From contig AZLU01000001.1 of assembly GCA_002224055.1 (NCBI GenBank), positions 349,329 to 413,328 on the forward strand: a DNA stretch of 64,000 nucleotides. The letters are read 5' to 3'. How positions within the stretch are numbered: position 1 is the stretch's first letter; every line of letters starts with the position of its first letter. The position numbers were made by a program, and so were the translations under genes. The notes beneath the pieces were generated by a model that searched no databases, was not told where the DNA came from, and saw only the letters and a list, made by a program, of their open reading frames with translations. Positions 33,805 through 46,205 of the stretch are shown here, one piece after another. This stretch comes from Pezizomycotina sp. ARF18 (lineage: Eukaryota; Ascomycota).

Positions 33805-36286
33805 TCATTTACGGAACGTCATGCTCCTCCATGACACTTTCCTTTCCGTTATCCAAGTTTTCGTTTTGTGGCGGAGTGTTCCTCTGCTGGCCAGCTCTCG
33901 CTGGATGCTATACTCTTCCTCAGTAAGAGCGAAAAATCCTTTCCCGTGTGTTCCATCGGAATGGACGACATCGCCCCACTGGACGGGCAGACAGGCCGCT
34001 CCGGCGACTTCACAAGTCTCGGAGCATGACAAGCGGCAGATATCACAGCGGAACAGGTTCTCCTATTGGAAGGCCACTAGAATATATCTTAATATCCCGA
34101 TAAGTAACGCGACACGAGAGCGAGGCAGCCGACAATGATACTGAGCGCTATCCCACGATATTATACCCGACGGCGCTCACCGCGAGCCCGACGTATCATC
34201 GCTGGTCTGGACATGTGTGATGGAATTTGCGGACGAATATGCGAAAAAATCGCCCTCATGTCCGTCGGAAGAGCATTGTGATATCGCCTAACCTGATCGT
34301 CATCTGAGCGAAAAAGATGGCTTCGGAAACGAGCCAATGGAGCAGGAAACTCAGGAGGGCAAGCGGGAGCCCCATTGGAATGGAAGCTCGAGCCATTCGG
34401 TTCTTTTCTGCCTGGCTTGGGAAGGTAACCCTCAATCGCGCGGGCTTTTGGCTGAAGGTCGTCCATTCGGCTTCGGCCAGCATCGACGTGAAAATCGAGT
34501 TGTACTGAAGATATAGAAAAGAGAGGATGAGCTGTGGTAAGTTGGAAATAACGACGGCCCAGATTGGTGTATCGGTGAAGTTGAGCCCGTGATAGTACTG
34601 CTGGGATTGAAGTTTCCAATTCCTGTTCGCCAGCTGTCTCATAATAGTTAGCGTTATTAATCTCGGAACATTATTTATTTGATTAATTTGGTTTTTACAG
34701 AGAGGAGTGAGAGTTTTTGGCATTACGTTGTTTTCCACCGATCATCCTTAGGGACATCGGTGTAAAAGTCTTCGACTGCGCTGCCAAACAAGCCTCCAGC
34801 AGCACCTATGACTGTTGATGACAGGAACATGCAGGTAATCCATTCCCTTCGAGGCGCCGTGGATCCATCGCCTCGAATACTTCTGTTTCTTCTTTCGGAT
34901 TAAATTTGGGTCAAGGGATTCATTCTTCGCCCATTTCCGAAAATCCCTCTTAGACCAATCGTGCAGGCCCTTCGTGTGCGGGTCTTTCTCTTCAAGAAAT
35001 GAGGAGACAGCATCCCGACCGTGAGCAGAGGCTCCTGATGCCATCCTGCCAATGCTATGTAGACCATGCAAACCTTTGAATGTGTTCATCACGCAAACAG
35101 TGATAAGGATGAACCGGCTGTACTTGAGCTCGCAGTACTGCTGGTCAGTAGTAACCGGTTCCGCCAGGCAGTAATCAACCTCGAAGGGCACTTTGTATGT
35201 GTACCATTCGAGCTATTGTCGTACACGGGATCCAAAGGGAACGACCCGTTGAATTTATCCAGATTAAGAGTGAACGGCCATATTTCTCTCAGTACCGACT
35301 CGGGGTCACATTGCGCGCTCCAGGTCGCCTGGGGGCTATACCGCACATCCAGGAGTACGAACGGGGTTTTTGATAACCTTGATCCAGTATAGCCACGTTC
35401 CGTTCGCTACTGACTGGTTGAAGGGCGACGGCGTCTTGGTCACCAGGAGTAACGTGGAGTAGTTCGTGACAAAGTCTCGTCCGTATTGATTCATACACTG
35501 TCTGACTGTCAGGTTGTGCCACTTTGGCCCCTCGTCTGCAAACCTTTGCATCTCTTTGGACCAAGCCGCCACGCCGGTTGCGTTCTTAAACAGCGAAGAG
35601 CCAATGCCGCGATACTTAACTGGAAGAGGCACGTTGAGGGCGAGATTATTTCCACCTGTGGAGTTTAGATCCCGTTGGTCGAAGAATTCTTCCCTGACGA
35701 GCACGTAGTCGTACTGAATGCCAGCTTCTGTCTTGAAGACGGCAGAATTGTACAAGAGATGGAGAGGCACGCTACTTAGAGCGAGAAGCGCCCATACAAT
35801 GACGCGAGGGCGAGGAATGAGCCCAGATTCCTAAGCGAATGCACACCGATGTCCATCAGGCGGCGCATGCCGTGGGCTTTGTTGATTTCATGCCGACTGG
35901 GCGCTACCACGCACTGCATGCAATAATTTGACGCCGATAGCACCGTCGTAGAGAGCAAGTTGATTATAATGTGTGCCGCGGAGTTTGCTCTCTGTATCTT
36001 CTGGCAGTTGCCGACGTATACCGTTCCGGTCCATCGTGATCGACGGGATATTTAGTTGTGCTGACAATGAGGACTGTGAGGTTGACCAAAAGAACCAAGA
36101 AGGAAAGGAAGGCTTGGGAAAGAACGGTCGTCCGGTACGTCCTACCAGACCTCGGTATACCCCAGAAATCGAAACCACGAGGATGCTATTGCTGAAAAGT
36201 AACTCGAGATACATGGTCGAATTCCTCCCTCTGGGGCTCCTCGTTCCGAGCGAATGGATGAAGCGGCCGACGATGTCGCTGAGCAT
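33805..36286 (-). CDS. DUF6536 multi-span membrane protein
   Basis: A family of large fungal membrane proteins of unknown function. From the N-terminus: FLSFLVLLVNLTVLIVSTT (TM1, near 36080), TVYVGNCQKIQRANS, then LLSTTVLSASNYCMQCVVAP, SRHEINKAHGMRRLMDIG and VHSLRNLG. The block 'SxxNYCMQCxxAPxRxEIxxAHxxxxxxDIG' is the hallmark of DUF6536. Then LPLHLLYNSAVFKT (near 35760), a long loop with many N-x-S/T sites (WHNLTVRQCMNQYGRDF), CMFLSSTVIGAAGGLFGS, WAVVISNLPQLILSFLYLQ, SIFTSMLAEAEWTTFSQKP, PLALLSFLLHWLVSEAIFFA, AISAACHAP near 34030 and VQWGDVVHSDGTHGKGFFAL. That order and about 750 residues fit the family. At least six frame changes, few nonsense codons. Confidence 0.85.
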
Positions 36287-37161
36287 ACTATCGTCTTAGG
36301 TTCGGTATTCATCCTCGCAATTGCTCAGCCTGCTTTAGACTCTGCTGGATCTTGATGACCTATCTTTAATAAGCCATTCCAACTTTCTTCAAAGTTTTTG
36401 AAATCTCTAAGGCTTATATCGGAGGCCAAGAAAATGATGCAAAAGAGGCTCTCTTGACAGCGACCCGGAAAGCGAATGATTTATAACATGGTCTCTGTTG
36501 ACATGAGAACACACGGTTGCATCCCGATTTCAGAAGGCGAAAAGTAAAACAGTGAAGAAAAAGTCAGCAGCAAGGATTGGTAAAAGAGCAATACGGTAAT
36601 ACCGGCGAAGTTGCTTGAAATGGCACAACTGCCCCAATCCGTTGCTATTCTTGGCCCTATCTGCCGATTCCCGCAACGCTTGACACAGCCTCCTTCGATT
36701 CCTTCCTGTTTTGACGGGGTCGTGAGCAATTTCAATCGTTAATCGCGCGTTTGTTGACATCTCCACTGGTGGAAGAGCTTGAAGAACTAGAAGAATCCCG
36801 GTCGTCAAATGAGAGAGCCCAGCGAGAAACCCTTGCTGATAAGGCCTAGCCTGGAACGAATATTATCCATCGCGACGCGACCAATACGACGGAGTTTGAG
36901 GTGTATTCAACAAGTTGTCCTGTTCTAAAATATAATTTTATTAGGGAAAATTTTCACCGACTCGGAGTACTGAGTTCCTATACTGTGATCTCCTCTGAGC
37001 AGACAAAGATTTCTTTAGAACAGTCTGATAAGTCAACCAAGCACAACTTCTAAAATGGATGGCGAGCAGTCAACCTGGAGGGGATCTGCTTTGATCACGG
37101 AGGAGTTCTAATCTAATCTCGGGTAGTTCACTTAATTGTTTTGTGATGTTTTTTTTTTTTT
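36287..37161. other. Left flank of the Copia element, no gene seen
   Basis: The minus frame 36481-36735/36530-36808 has no family motif. A run of 13 T (about 37149-37161) lies directly before the target-site duplication. Confidence 0.4.
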
Positions 37162-37166
37162 AGATG
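37162..37166. repeat. Target-site duplication, left copy
   Basis: AGATG directly precedes the 5' LTR; the same five bases follow the 3' LTR at 42071-42075. Confidence 0.9.
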
Positions 37167-37480
37167 TGCTAGCTATTGGGCATGCCAAAGAGGCATGACA
37201 AGTCTATAGGCATCGAGATGATGCTTGTATAGCTGAGGAACAAGGAACTTCAGCTGGAGATATCAAGATCTCAGCTGTAGATGTCAAGGAGATTACGACG
37301 ACAAGGCTCTGCGAGCCGTCGAGGCAGACTGTATATATTATATTAAGATTATAGTATTATTAGTTTATTATATATAGTATCGTGTATTCCCTTAGTTAGT
37401 CTAGTTAGTTCTATAGTTAAATCTATAAGTTCGATCCTATCCTATATTATTAGATATTATACTATATATCTACGCTAGTA
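37167..37480 (+). repeat. 5' LTR of the Copia element
   Basis: Begins TGCTAGCTATTGGGC and ends aligned with the 3' LTR terminus. Its outer part has much more normal base composition than its inner part. Same length as the 3' LTR (314 bases). Confidence 0.9.
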
Positions 37481-37500
37481 GGTTATAAGCCCGGTTAGTA
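37481..37500 (+). other. Primer-binding site, Met-tRNA anticodon half
   Basis: GGTTATAAGCCCGG begins at the first base after the 5' LTR. Allowing for one RIP-type transition it is complementary to the CAU-anticodon region of a methionine tRNA (GGCTCATAACC), the half-tRNA priming known for Copia-type elements. Confidence 0.5.
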
Positions 37501-40500
37501 TATATCTTAATAAACTAACTTACTTTTTAATCTTCCTAAACGATATATCTTACGATATCTCTCTTACTAAAGTTTAACGAGGTAAAGCTAAAGGCTAATC
37601 TTACGAACTACCTCGATTAGAGTATATATATGATTACGTTCCTTAAGTATAATAAAGTCTGGGATGTTACTAGTAAACCGCTTAAGGCTACGGTAGCCGA
37701 CGTAGAGCTAAGTACTAATAATTAAGATAACGATTTAAAGGCGTATACTATTATTAAAGCTTACTACGAGGTAGAGACTTAACGTACTTATCTACGATCT
37801 ACTAATAGTAGCGCGAATAAGGTATAGGATACTTTAGTTTAGCGTATATCGCTATTACCGTTATTAGTAAGCCTTATATTAGAAATAACTAAGGTAGATT
37901 TAACTTAAGAATAAAGTTAATATTTAAGGATTTATATAGAAGTATCGAGATCTTATTAAAATATATAATAAGATATTAGGCTCGATCTTAATAGAGAAGA
38001 CTAAGGCGGAGATAGCGGAAAATGGAGCTAGGTATAGGCTTAAAAATAATATAGCTATAGTAGAGGCTATTAATCTCGTCTATAGTAATCTTAGTAGCGA
38101 CTAGAAGATATTTATTATAAACTTTTAGTAGAATAATGGATTTAATAGTAAAGGAACTAACCCTCGATATACTTGAAAAGGCGCTACTCGTTAAAGAGGT
38201 AAAGTATAGAATACGATATACCGGAGACGTTAGCTTTAAGGATAATAAGGCGCTATTTAGAAGAAATAGCGAGGTAAAATCTAAAGAAACGATAAGAAGG
38301 TTTATAAGTTTAAGGGTAAATATTATTACTATAATAAGGTTAGATATAAGAGGGCCGACTATAAAAAGTATATAAAGGATAAAAAAGATAGCGGTAATAA
38401 CGGGTATTAGGCTTTATAGTATAAACCTTAGTATAAGATACTAGCTCTTAGAGAATAATCTAGTAATTTTTTAACTTAGGCGTATCTTCTTATATATAAT
38501 AATAAGAGAAGTATTTTCTACCTATAAATTTTTCTCAAAGCTATAGAATATTATGATTAGTAATAGAGAAGTATTATAGGCTATTAGTACTAGCTTAGTA
38601 TTTATAAGGCTTAGTAGGAAGTATGGCGATAGTCTTATTAAACTTAAGAATACGTTATACGCTCTAAAAATAAAGTATAGCCTATTCTCGATCTCTTTAT
38701 ATAGATAAGGTAGAATATATAATAACGATCTAATAAGATAAATATACGATAACTAAACTAAGGCTAAAATTAAAGCTACTATAAAATTAAAATATAAAGA
38801 TCTTAGATAAGATTATAATATCTATAAAGAAGAGTTTAGCTCTCGCTACTATATAAGAAGTATATAAACGGCTTAAATATATTAATAAGATTATATTAAG
38901 TAATAAGTATAAAAGCGTTACTAATATTACTAAAGACGGTAGAGATCTATAGAGCTATATTAACTACGAGCCTATAGACTTACTAAATTAAAGTAATACT
39001 AACTCGAGAAACCTTAATTAGGTAAGTATAAGCTAATAGAGATAATCTTTTTAGATTTCTACTAATAGGTATATAAAGAGCCTTAAAGATTATATAGAGT
39101 TTATTACCTTCCTTAAAGGAAATAGTTAGAAGTCCTAAATCTACTTTATAAAAGATAAAAAGGTAGAGACGATACTTTTATACTTTAATAGTACTCTTAA
39201 GATAGCTAAACGTTAGTTAAACTATAATACGACGGAGGTAAAGAATATACCTTAATCGATAGACGCTATAACGAAGTAAGAATCGTAGTCCGTACCTTAG
39301 CTATATACGTATCTTAATAAAATAAGCGTACCTAAAAAGCTTAATTAGATTCTTATCGATAGATTAAAGATAATATTAGCCGCGTTAAAATTACCGCCGT
39401 AGCTATAGATAAAAGCGGTAAATTATTATAATCTAATCTATAACTATACGCTATTAGGCCGCTTAAGGTACTAAAAAATAGTAAATAGATAATATTATAG
39501 GGAAAATAGAAAGGTAGAATTCCTAATATCTTAAACTTTAGAATATTTAATAAACCATATTACGTATATATCGATAATAAACTTAGAAGAAGCTAGATAA
39601 TACTACTAAAAAGATATATTTATAGGCCTAGAGGCTTATAATATCTATCGAGTCTAAGATTTTATTATTTATAAAGTATTAATCCGTAGAGATATTAGAT
39701 TTTTAATTAAATTAACCTTTAAAGTACGTAACTTCGTAAAGGATAATAAAGATTCTCTTAAATACGTTAAAGATACCTTAGAATAGGTTTAGTCTAAGAA
39801 TAAAATAGCGACGGCGCTAGATTATAATTAAAACTTAACTTCCGATCGTTAATTAAATATCTATAAGATAATTACGCTAGAGTAGCCTAATTAGTTAAAT
39901 TATAAAGATAAGAGCGAAGATCTCGATAACGCTAATCTATAGCTAAGATTTAAGATACTCGCTCTCATAAAGGAAGTTACGTAGATACTATAAGATAAAT
40001 CTATAACGATTAATTAAAAATAATAGGCGTATTTTTAGAATCGCTAAAGATAAGATCTAATAGTTAAATTATAAAGATACCTATAGGCTAGGATACGTTA
40101 ATAAAGATCTAATAGCTATACGTCTTAGAGAGAAGACCTATAAAATTAATAGTATATATCGATAAACTAGAGCTACTTACCTATAAAAAGGCTATAAGCT
40201 CTATAAACTATAAGAAATAGCGTATATTAATAGATCGAAAAACTATCCTCGATTAAAAAATAAGACGTATAGAAACTTATAGATTCTTAAAATCTCCTCC
40301 CAAAAGATAATATCGTTAATAGTAAATAGGTATTTAAGTATAAGCGCGATACTACTAGTTAGATTACGATACTTAAGTTAAGACTAATTACTCGAGGCTT
40401 TATATAGAAATAAAAAATTAATTATAATAAGATATATATACCGGTAGCTAAGATATTAATAGTAAGGCTATTCTTTATATTAGTAGCCTAGCTCGATCTT

Positions 40501-41756
40501 AAATATAAGTAGATAAATATAATAACGGTTTTCTTATACCTAAACTAAAGTAGAGAATTATCGTTAGGCCTTTAGAAGGGAGTAGAATAATAGATTAGTT
40601 TAGTTAATAAAGACTCTATACGGCCTTAAATAGTTATCTTAAAAATAGTACGGAGAACTTATCTTAGTTTTTAAATTACTAAAGTTTAAAGTTTATTAGC
40701 TTAATAATAGTTTATTTATTAGTAAAGATCGTTAGCTAATAATAATTATCTACGTCGATAATCTATTATAGCTAGATTTAATAAATATAAAGTTAAGATA
40801 CTTAAGTAAGATCTTAGTTTATACTTTAAAATAAAGGATATAGAGCTAGTAGCCTATTTCTTAGATATATAGGTAGAATAGACTAGGTCTAAAAATTAAC
40901 GTCGCCTAGTACTATATTAGTCCGTATATATACGATTACTTTTTAAGAGATTTAGGCTCGAGGATATCCTTAGGATTAATATTTTTATAGAAAAGGAAGG
41001 TATCTCTTAAACGGAGAATTAGGATACTATACTAATAGTATAGTATCGATAGATAGTAGAAAGTTTAATCTATACTCTATTTACTAGGCTAACTAATACC
41101 TTCGCTATCTCGACGTTAGAGTAATACGTTAGCGAAGTAAACTAAACTTATAAAAAGGTAGTAAGAAGAGTATTACGATATTAGGAAGGATTTTTTGATC
41201 GTACGCTTACGTACTATACTTATAAGATAGAGGATAAGATATTAGATTTACGTATCTATATAGACGCTGACTAGGCTAGATATAAGCTTACTCGTAGATC
41301 TACTACTGGCTATATAGTAACGTTTAATAAAATAGCTATCTTATACTATTTAAAGAAGTAACGTACTATAGCTACTAATAGTACTAAGGTAAAATATATA
41401 GTTATAGGGAAGGCTTTATGAGAAACTCTCTAGGTACTTTGGATATTAAAGGATATATAGTGAGCCTTTAAGTTTAAGGCTTCTAATAGTATTGAGATAT
41501 ATATAGATAATAAAGCGCTATTAGTATTATAAAGGATCTTAAATACTATAGTAGAACTAAGTATATTGATATATAATATTACTTTATAAGGGAACTAGTT
41601 TAAGAAGGAATAATTGAGCCTTAATATATAAGATTAGAGAATAATATCGCGGATATATTTACTAAACCGCTTATAAAGATATCTTACGATAGCGCTATAA
41701 AGGCTATAGGTATAAGAAGATAGGATAAGATTATTAGTATTATCGATAAAGGGAGG

Positions 41757-42070
41757 TACTAGCTATTAGGTATACTAAAGAGGTATAATAAGTCTATAGA
41801 TATCGAGATAATACTTATATAGCTAAGGAATAAGGAACTTTAGCTAGAGATATTAAGATCTTAGCTATAGATGTTAAGGAGATTACGACGATAAGGCTCT
41901 ACGAGCCGTCGAGGTAGACTATATACATTATATTAAGATTATAGTATTATTAGTTTATTATATATAGTATCGTGTATTCCCTCAGTTAGTCTAGTTAGTT
42001 CTATAGTCAAATCCACAAGTTCGATCCCATCCTACATTATTAGATATCATACCATACATCTGCGCCAGCA
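41757..42070 (+). repeat. 3' LTR of the Copia element
   Basis: It follows the polypurine tract and ends CGCCAGCA. Here the outer (right) end is the less altered part, mirroring the 5' LTR. Confidence 0.9.
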
Positions 42071-42075
42071 AGATG
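42071..42075. repeat. Target-site duplication, right copy
   Basis: AGATG directly after the 3' LTR, identical to 37162-37166. Confidence 0.9.
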
Positions 42076-42318
42076 TACATTCCGTTGTCCTACCTGAATT
42101 GAGATTGCTGGCTCCTATTCCTGGAGGCTCCTCGTTTCACATTGAGGGCGAGCCGAGGTAGATGATTAATCCAAGAAAATTATATTTACAAGCTAACTAA
42201 AGTCTAAGCGACTGAAAGGAGATGAGAAAAGAAGTTGAAACCTAATAATAATTTACCAAAAACATGCATTAGATAAGGTTCAGTATTAAGTCAGACAGAA
42301 TCAAGTCGTGATCACCGT

Positions 42319-42887
42319 TGATATCCCAGTGTCATCGTCAGGTACACTCCGAAGCGAGTGTTGTAGTTTATTGACCAGTACGCGGTTCCAGTACCCCTTC
42401 CGTTAACGGTAAGGCCCTCATTATTACTCCACGGTGTAACCTAGATATAGTCAATATTATCCGCGTGCCACTGTCGAGGTGTAGTGTAGTTACTATGNNN
42501 NNNNNNNNNNNNNNNNNNNNNNNNNNNNNNNNNNNNNNNNNNNNNNNNNNNNNNNNNNNNNNNNNNNNNNNNNNNNNNNNNNNNNAGGATGGAACCTCGC
42601 CGAGATCGCCGATTTAATGATGTACTAGGCGAGTGTGATTCGACGCCATCGACTTTCACTCCTGCGATGGCTGCCCTGTTTGAGGCTTGGAAAGCGGCTC
42701 GAGCTGTTCTTTCACGGCCGGAGGACCCTTCCCAGTCAGGGAACATGAACACCATGACCTCGCGTTCCACTAGTATAAACTTGGCGGAGCAGAAAGGTCC
42801 CAAGTCGAGAAGCGTCGCCTTTAATACGATGAGTAGGTCGAGGATATACTGGGCCTGGGTGTTGGGGAGGGTTGCAAGGAATGGCAC
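42319..42887 (-). CDS. Unidentified gene crossed by the assembly gap
   Basis: A possible start at 42887 (MPFLATLPNTQAQYI) leads to LGPFCSAKFILVEREVMVF and FMFPDWEGSSGRE, then runs into 88 N. Beyond the gap the minus strand reads PRQWHADNIDYI, a TAG, and in the same phase VTPWSNNEGLTVNGRGTGT, AYWSINYNTRFGVYLTM and a stop at 42319. The last part has the alternating Tyr/Trp/Thr/Asn texture of an extracellular beta-rich domain. Because the gap length is nominal, phase across it is unknown, and the opposite strand is also open at 42589-42891, so the 5' part is uncertain. No family recognised. Confidence 0.35.
42498..42585. other. Assembly gap (88 N)
   Basis: A run of 88 undetermined bases, about 430 bases beyond the end of the Copia element. 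Likely a scaffold join. Confidence 1.
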
Positions 42888-43177
42888 TTAGGAATTGGGT
42901 CATTCATCACTCGGAGATTTACTTCTTTTGATATTGGCGGCGTATGTTAGATTTTTTTATATAAAATTATAAAGAGACAATAATAGTAGATTACGGGAAA
43001 TTAAAATAGAAGGTAATTAATTAATACGGGAATATTAAGTATTTTCTACTATGATTATTGATAAATTCTACGTCGAGAATCCTAAATTCAAATATACGGT
43101 GATAAACAGAAGTTAATAACTCTAATAATAAGTATTTTATTCTTAGGTAACTATTATATAGCCATACGTACGATGTT
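42888..43177. other. AT-rich stretch, possible repeat relic
   Basis: About 42945-43165 is AT-rich with many TA steps and no open frame, similar in texture to the RIP-altered element. It could be a short repeat fragment; no ends can be defined. Confidence 0.35.
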
Positions 43178-43613
43178 TTAACCCCCTTCGGGGTTTAGCG
43201 GGATCTCTGAAAACACTCTCGCCGAAGACCGAGTGGTATTTCTATAAAGTATTTCAATTTTCGAAAGAAAGCAGAGGAGCGGTGGGTTTTGTTCCGCTCT
43301 AAACGTGATAAAGTTAACGACTTGGTTAATTGCCATAATATCGGGTATCGATGGGTAAGGGAAATCGCTCAAAGGACCAGTGACATTAACAGCGATACTA
43401 GAATTAGCCACCAATGAAAATTTTCGAAAGAGAACCTACCTCAGTCCGCTTAGTGTTCGTTGATGATATACAGGATGCGCTAATTTCAAATTGGATGGGT
43501 GATGTTTCTTGACGGAATGAAATCTTCAAGCACACCGCGAGAGCTAGCTCTGGAGATACAAGGGGGTGATAGAGAGCTTGTGGGTTCAGCTGGAGGCTTA
43601 GAGCAGAAAACAA
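43178..43613 (-). other. Open fragments of unknown nature
   Basis: Two overlapping minus frames. The first contains GPLSDFPYPSIPDIMAINQ and a hydrophobic stretch; this recalls the linker start of adenylate-forming enzymes, but no adenylation motifs follow, so I do not name it. Possibly a gene remnant. Confidence 0.2.
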
Positions 43614-45979
43614 GTATTATCAAGGACCTGGTAGTAAATAGATAGCGCTCAGAGAGCTCAAAGAGACAATTAATTCATGAATCATAATCGAAATTATACA
43701 CCGCGAAACGCAGAAAGAGCAACTCCAGCCGCGCGGAAGTTATAAGGCGGAAGCCGGAATATAAGCCTCATTTACATAGCAAACATTATTATAACCAGGT
43801 TTATAGAACGAAAAGTGGATCTGACCCACTATAAGCGATGACTCTCGGACCGTATAGAATATCTCGAAGGATTCGACGACGAATGATGTGTAGCAATAGC
43901 GAATGAAAATTTAATAAAGAAAATAAATGGGTGAGACTGGATGTCAATGCAAATATGGAGGAAAATATTCCTAAGAAATTCAGGATACCGCGAACAGTAT
44001 CAAGACAAATGCTTTATTTTTCGCAATTTCTATCTTCTCCCTGGTTGCTCGCTGTTGAGATTTTAATAAGCTTTATAACCAGAGTTAGACAATTTAGAAA
44101 TCTGATGGATTCCCATACCGCGATGAGATCTACAGGGACCCCGGTTCTGTCCGCTTTTAATGATCATATTCTAGCTCTCATTGCGTTATTTTGACATTGC
44201 GGAACTGGCAATTCGCCGTCATATACTGTGGAAGAAACTATATCGAACGAAGCGTACCTAACATGCCGCTCGTAGTCCTACATCTTTTCATGGTAATTGA
44301 TGTTTCCTCGTTGTTTGGCGTCTGCGGGGAGCTTCCGAGGTTACGAGCATTGCCTCTCAGTGAAAATTATCAGACTTAGAAACTTCCATAGAGAGTGAGG
44401 CCATATCCACCACGAACTTTATAATTACGTAAATAGTGTTGGTGATACTTGTTCTGGCGTGAGTATTGAAGTCCCTGAATATGCAACTCCACAGTTACAC
44501 CACAAATCACGGCCTCAACAACAACAAACCGGTGCAATCTACCTAAAATCCAAACTTCGAAGTGGAGTTCTTCCGTTCGTCTCCAGTTGCAAACGAGCGG
44601 AAAAACAAGGGAGTCTAGCTTGAAGTGCAAGCTAAACAAAAAGATTTTTTTTTCTTGCTCTCTTCTCTTTTTACACCAGGGAGCGCTCCTTTTCTCCGGG
44701 ATCCCTATCCTGTTTAATCATATTATTATAAAGGTAGCATCATTAAATATCGCAAGCATGGAGCAGGGCAGAGTTTTCTCACGCAGGGATCCCTACGAAA
44801 CACATGGTGGATGAAAGCTTCAAATGGAAGGAGCTAGGAAAGAAGGTATCCAACTCTGACCACATCAGCGACAAGGAACAATCATTTTATAATATCAGCT
44901 CTTTATGGTCTGGAATCTTCGCTCCGTTTGCTATCAGCTTCCAAACGAAGCTTGGTAAGACCCCACGAAATGCTTGGTTCGATAAATTACAATCGCTGAA
45001 GGGGAGACCGCCATTCTGCAAATCCACTTCGGTACGATCGATATGCCTTGCAGGTGTCCATAACGCAGCTCGGAAACCCTGCATTTTCAGCGGAACGGTC
45101 CTTACGATGTTTCCAGGCTTTCCTCGCTGTGCAGGGTCTTAGCTAGAGAAAATACTGAGAGCAGTATTATTTTTGCGCATGAAAACAAAGCTGACGGTTT
45201 CCCACGGCAGATCCTCTTAATATAGGTTTCCCCTGTATACTAACAATGCTCTCTTTGCTTCTGGGCCAATGATACCTGCACTACACGTGTGATCCGGGGA
45301 GGCATAATACGGGGCCCACCGAAGATGGAAAGAATTGTATATACTTGCAGCTTAATATAGATTTCTTGATTCAATTCCACCGAAAGCTTCGGCGATGAAA
45401 AAGAAGGAACGAGGCCACCAAAAAAAAAAAAATTTTTTTTTAACCGGGATTCTCAATGAAGTGATTCCACCGTAAACGAACGGATGATGGTCGGAAAACC
45501 AGGATCTGTAGACTCTTTGTAAGCTTTTTTGTCTAACATCGCCGAACGTAGACGTAGAAGTTGCGTAGCCGAGTGTAAATTTTCTTTGGCATCGCCTGAC
45601 AAGGGGGTATAGATTTTCCCTTCAGCTCGGAAACGTCTCGCCACATTTTAATTATAAAAAGAAAAAATCGAGATCGTGAGCAAAAGTCCTATGGCTATTC
45701 TTACTCCCATTTGTCATATTCCGAATATTCCGTTACCTTTTGTAATCGTAATATTCGCCCGAGTTGTGGGCGGAAATTGCGAGGGTGAGGTATTCGTAAT
45801 GTTTCTACTGGTATCTACTGGTATCGAGCTGCATTACTGTATCATACACAAGGCATCGTCGATCGACACGGGTGACATTGGCGTAATGTGGAGGCTAATT
45901 CGAACCGAACTCTAATGCAACCGTCCATTGCATTGCTTCTAGAACATCCAGAAATTACTTTTTATAAAATCCCATGAAC
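43614..45979. other. Gene-poor region of 2.4 kb
   Basis: Several short plus frames (43931-44194, 44804-45142, 45676-45915) lack motifs. A homopolymer junction (A then T run) lies at 45421-45440. No gene called. Confidence 0.35.
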
Positions 45980-45984
45980 CTCAT

Positions 45985-45993
45985 CTATATAAG
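45985..45993 (+). promoter_or_regulatory. TATA box of the secreted-protein gene at 46206
   Basis: CTATATAAG about 215 bases before the start codon. It is followed by a CA-rich leader with a TCATCATCA tract (46031-46060) and CAAA-rich sequence up to AAAATG, the usual look of strongly expressed fungal secreted-protein genes. Confidence 0.5.
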
Positions 45994-46205
45994 TCGCATG
46001 AAATCACCCACCATCCAAGACTTTTTTTTTATCATCATCATCATCACAATCATCAGATCACTTCGGATTCATTCGAACAATCAATCGATAAGCACTCTTC
46101 AAACGCACTCGAGCTTCTTAGCTTCAAACAAACTCCGCACTCAACAAACAAGCAATTCGTCTTCTAAGACAAATAAAAGTCAAGCACTCAAAACAAACCT
46201 ACAAA

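Larger units (their letters stand above)
37167..42070 (+). mobile_element. Ty1/Copia LTR retrotransposon, RIP-degraded fossil
   Basis: A structurally complete insertion of 4904 bases: two 314-base LTRs, a primer-binding site, a polypurine tract (AAAGGGAGG just before 41757) and 5-bp target duplications on both sides. The interior is strongly AT-rich and has no long open frame. Faint coding traces still give the Copia order: a gag-like part (about 37570-38400), a protease/integrase part (about 38500-39500), reverse transcriptase (about 40230-40900) and RNase H (about 41200-41700) last before the 3' LTR; integrase before reverse transcriptase separates Copia from Gypsy. It is broken in many tens of places and long dead, in the manner expected of RIP. 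Age cannot be read from LTR divergence because RIP has inflated it; intact ends and duplications suggest it is not ancient. Confidence 0.92.

Noticed and set aside
36481-36808. Minus-strand frames left of the Copia element
   Set aside because: No motif or start context, and no continuation toward a known gene; a gene interrupted by the insertion is not supported.
38136-38375. 79-codon plus frame as a live gene
   Set aside because: It lies inside the dead Copia element, in the gag-like part, and is only a remnant.
43178-43414. Start of an adenylate-forming reductase or NRPS-like gene
   Set aside because: One segment (FPYPSIPDIMAIN) recalls such starts, but no adenylation core motifs occur nearby on either strand.
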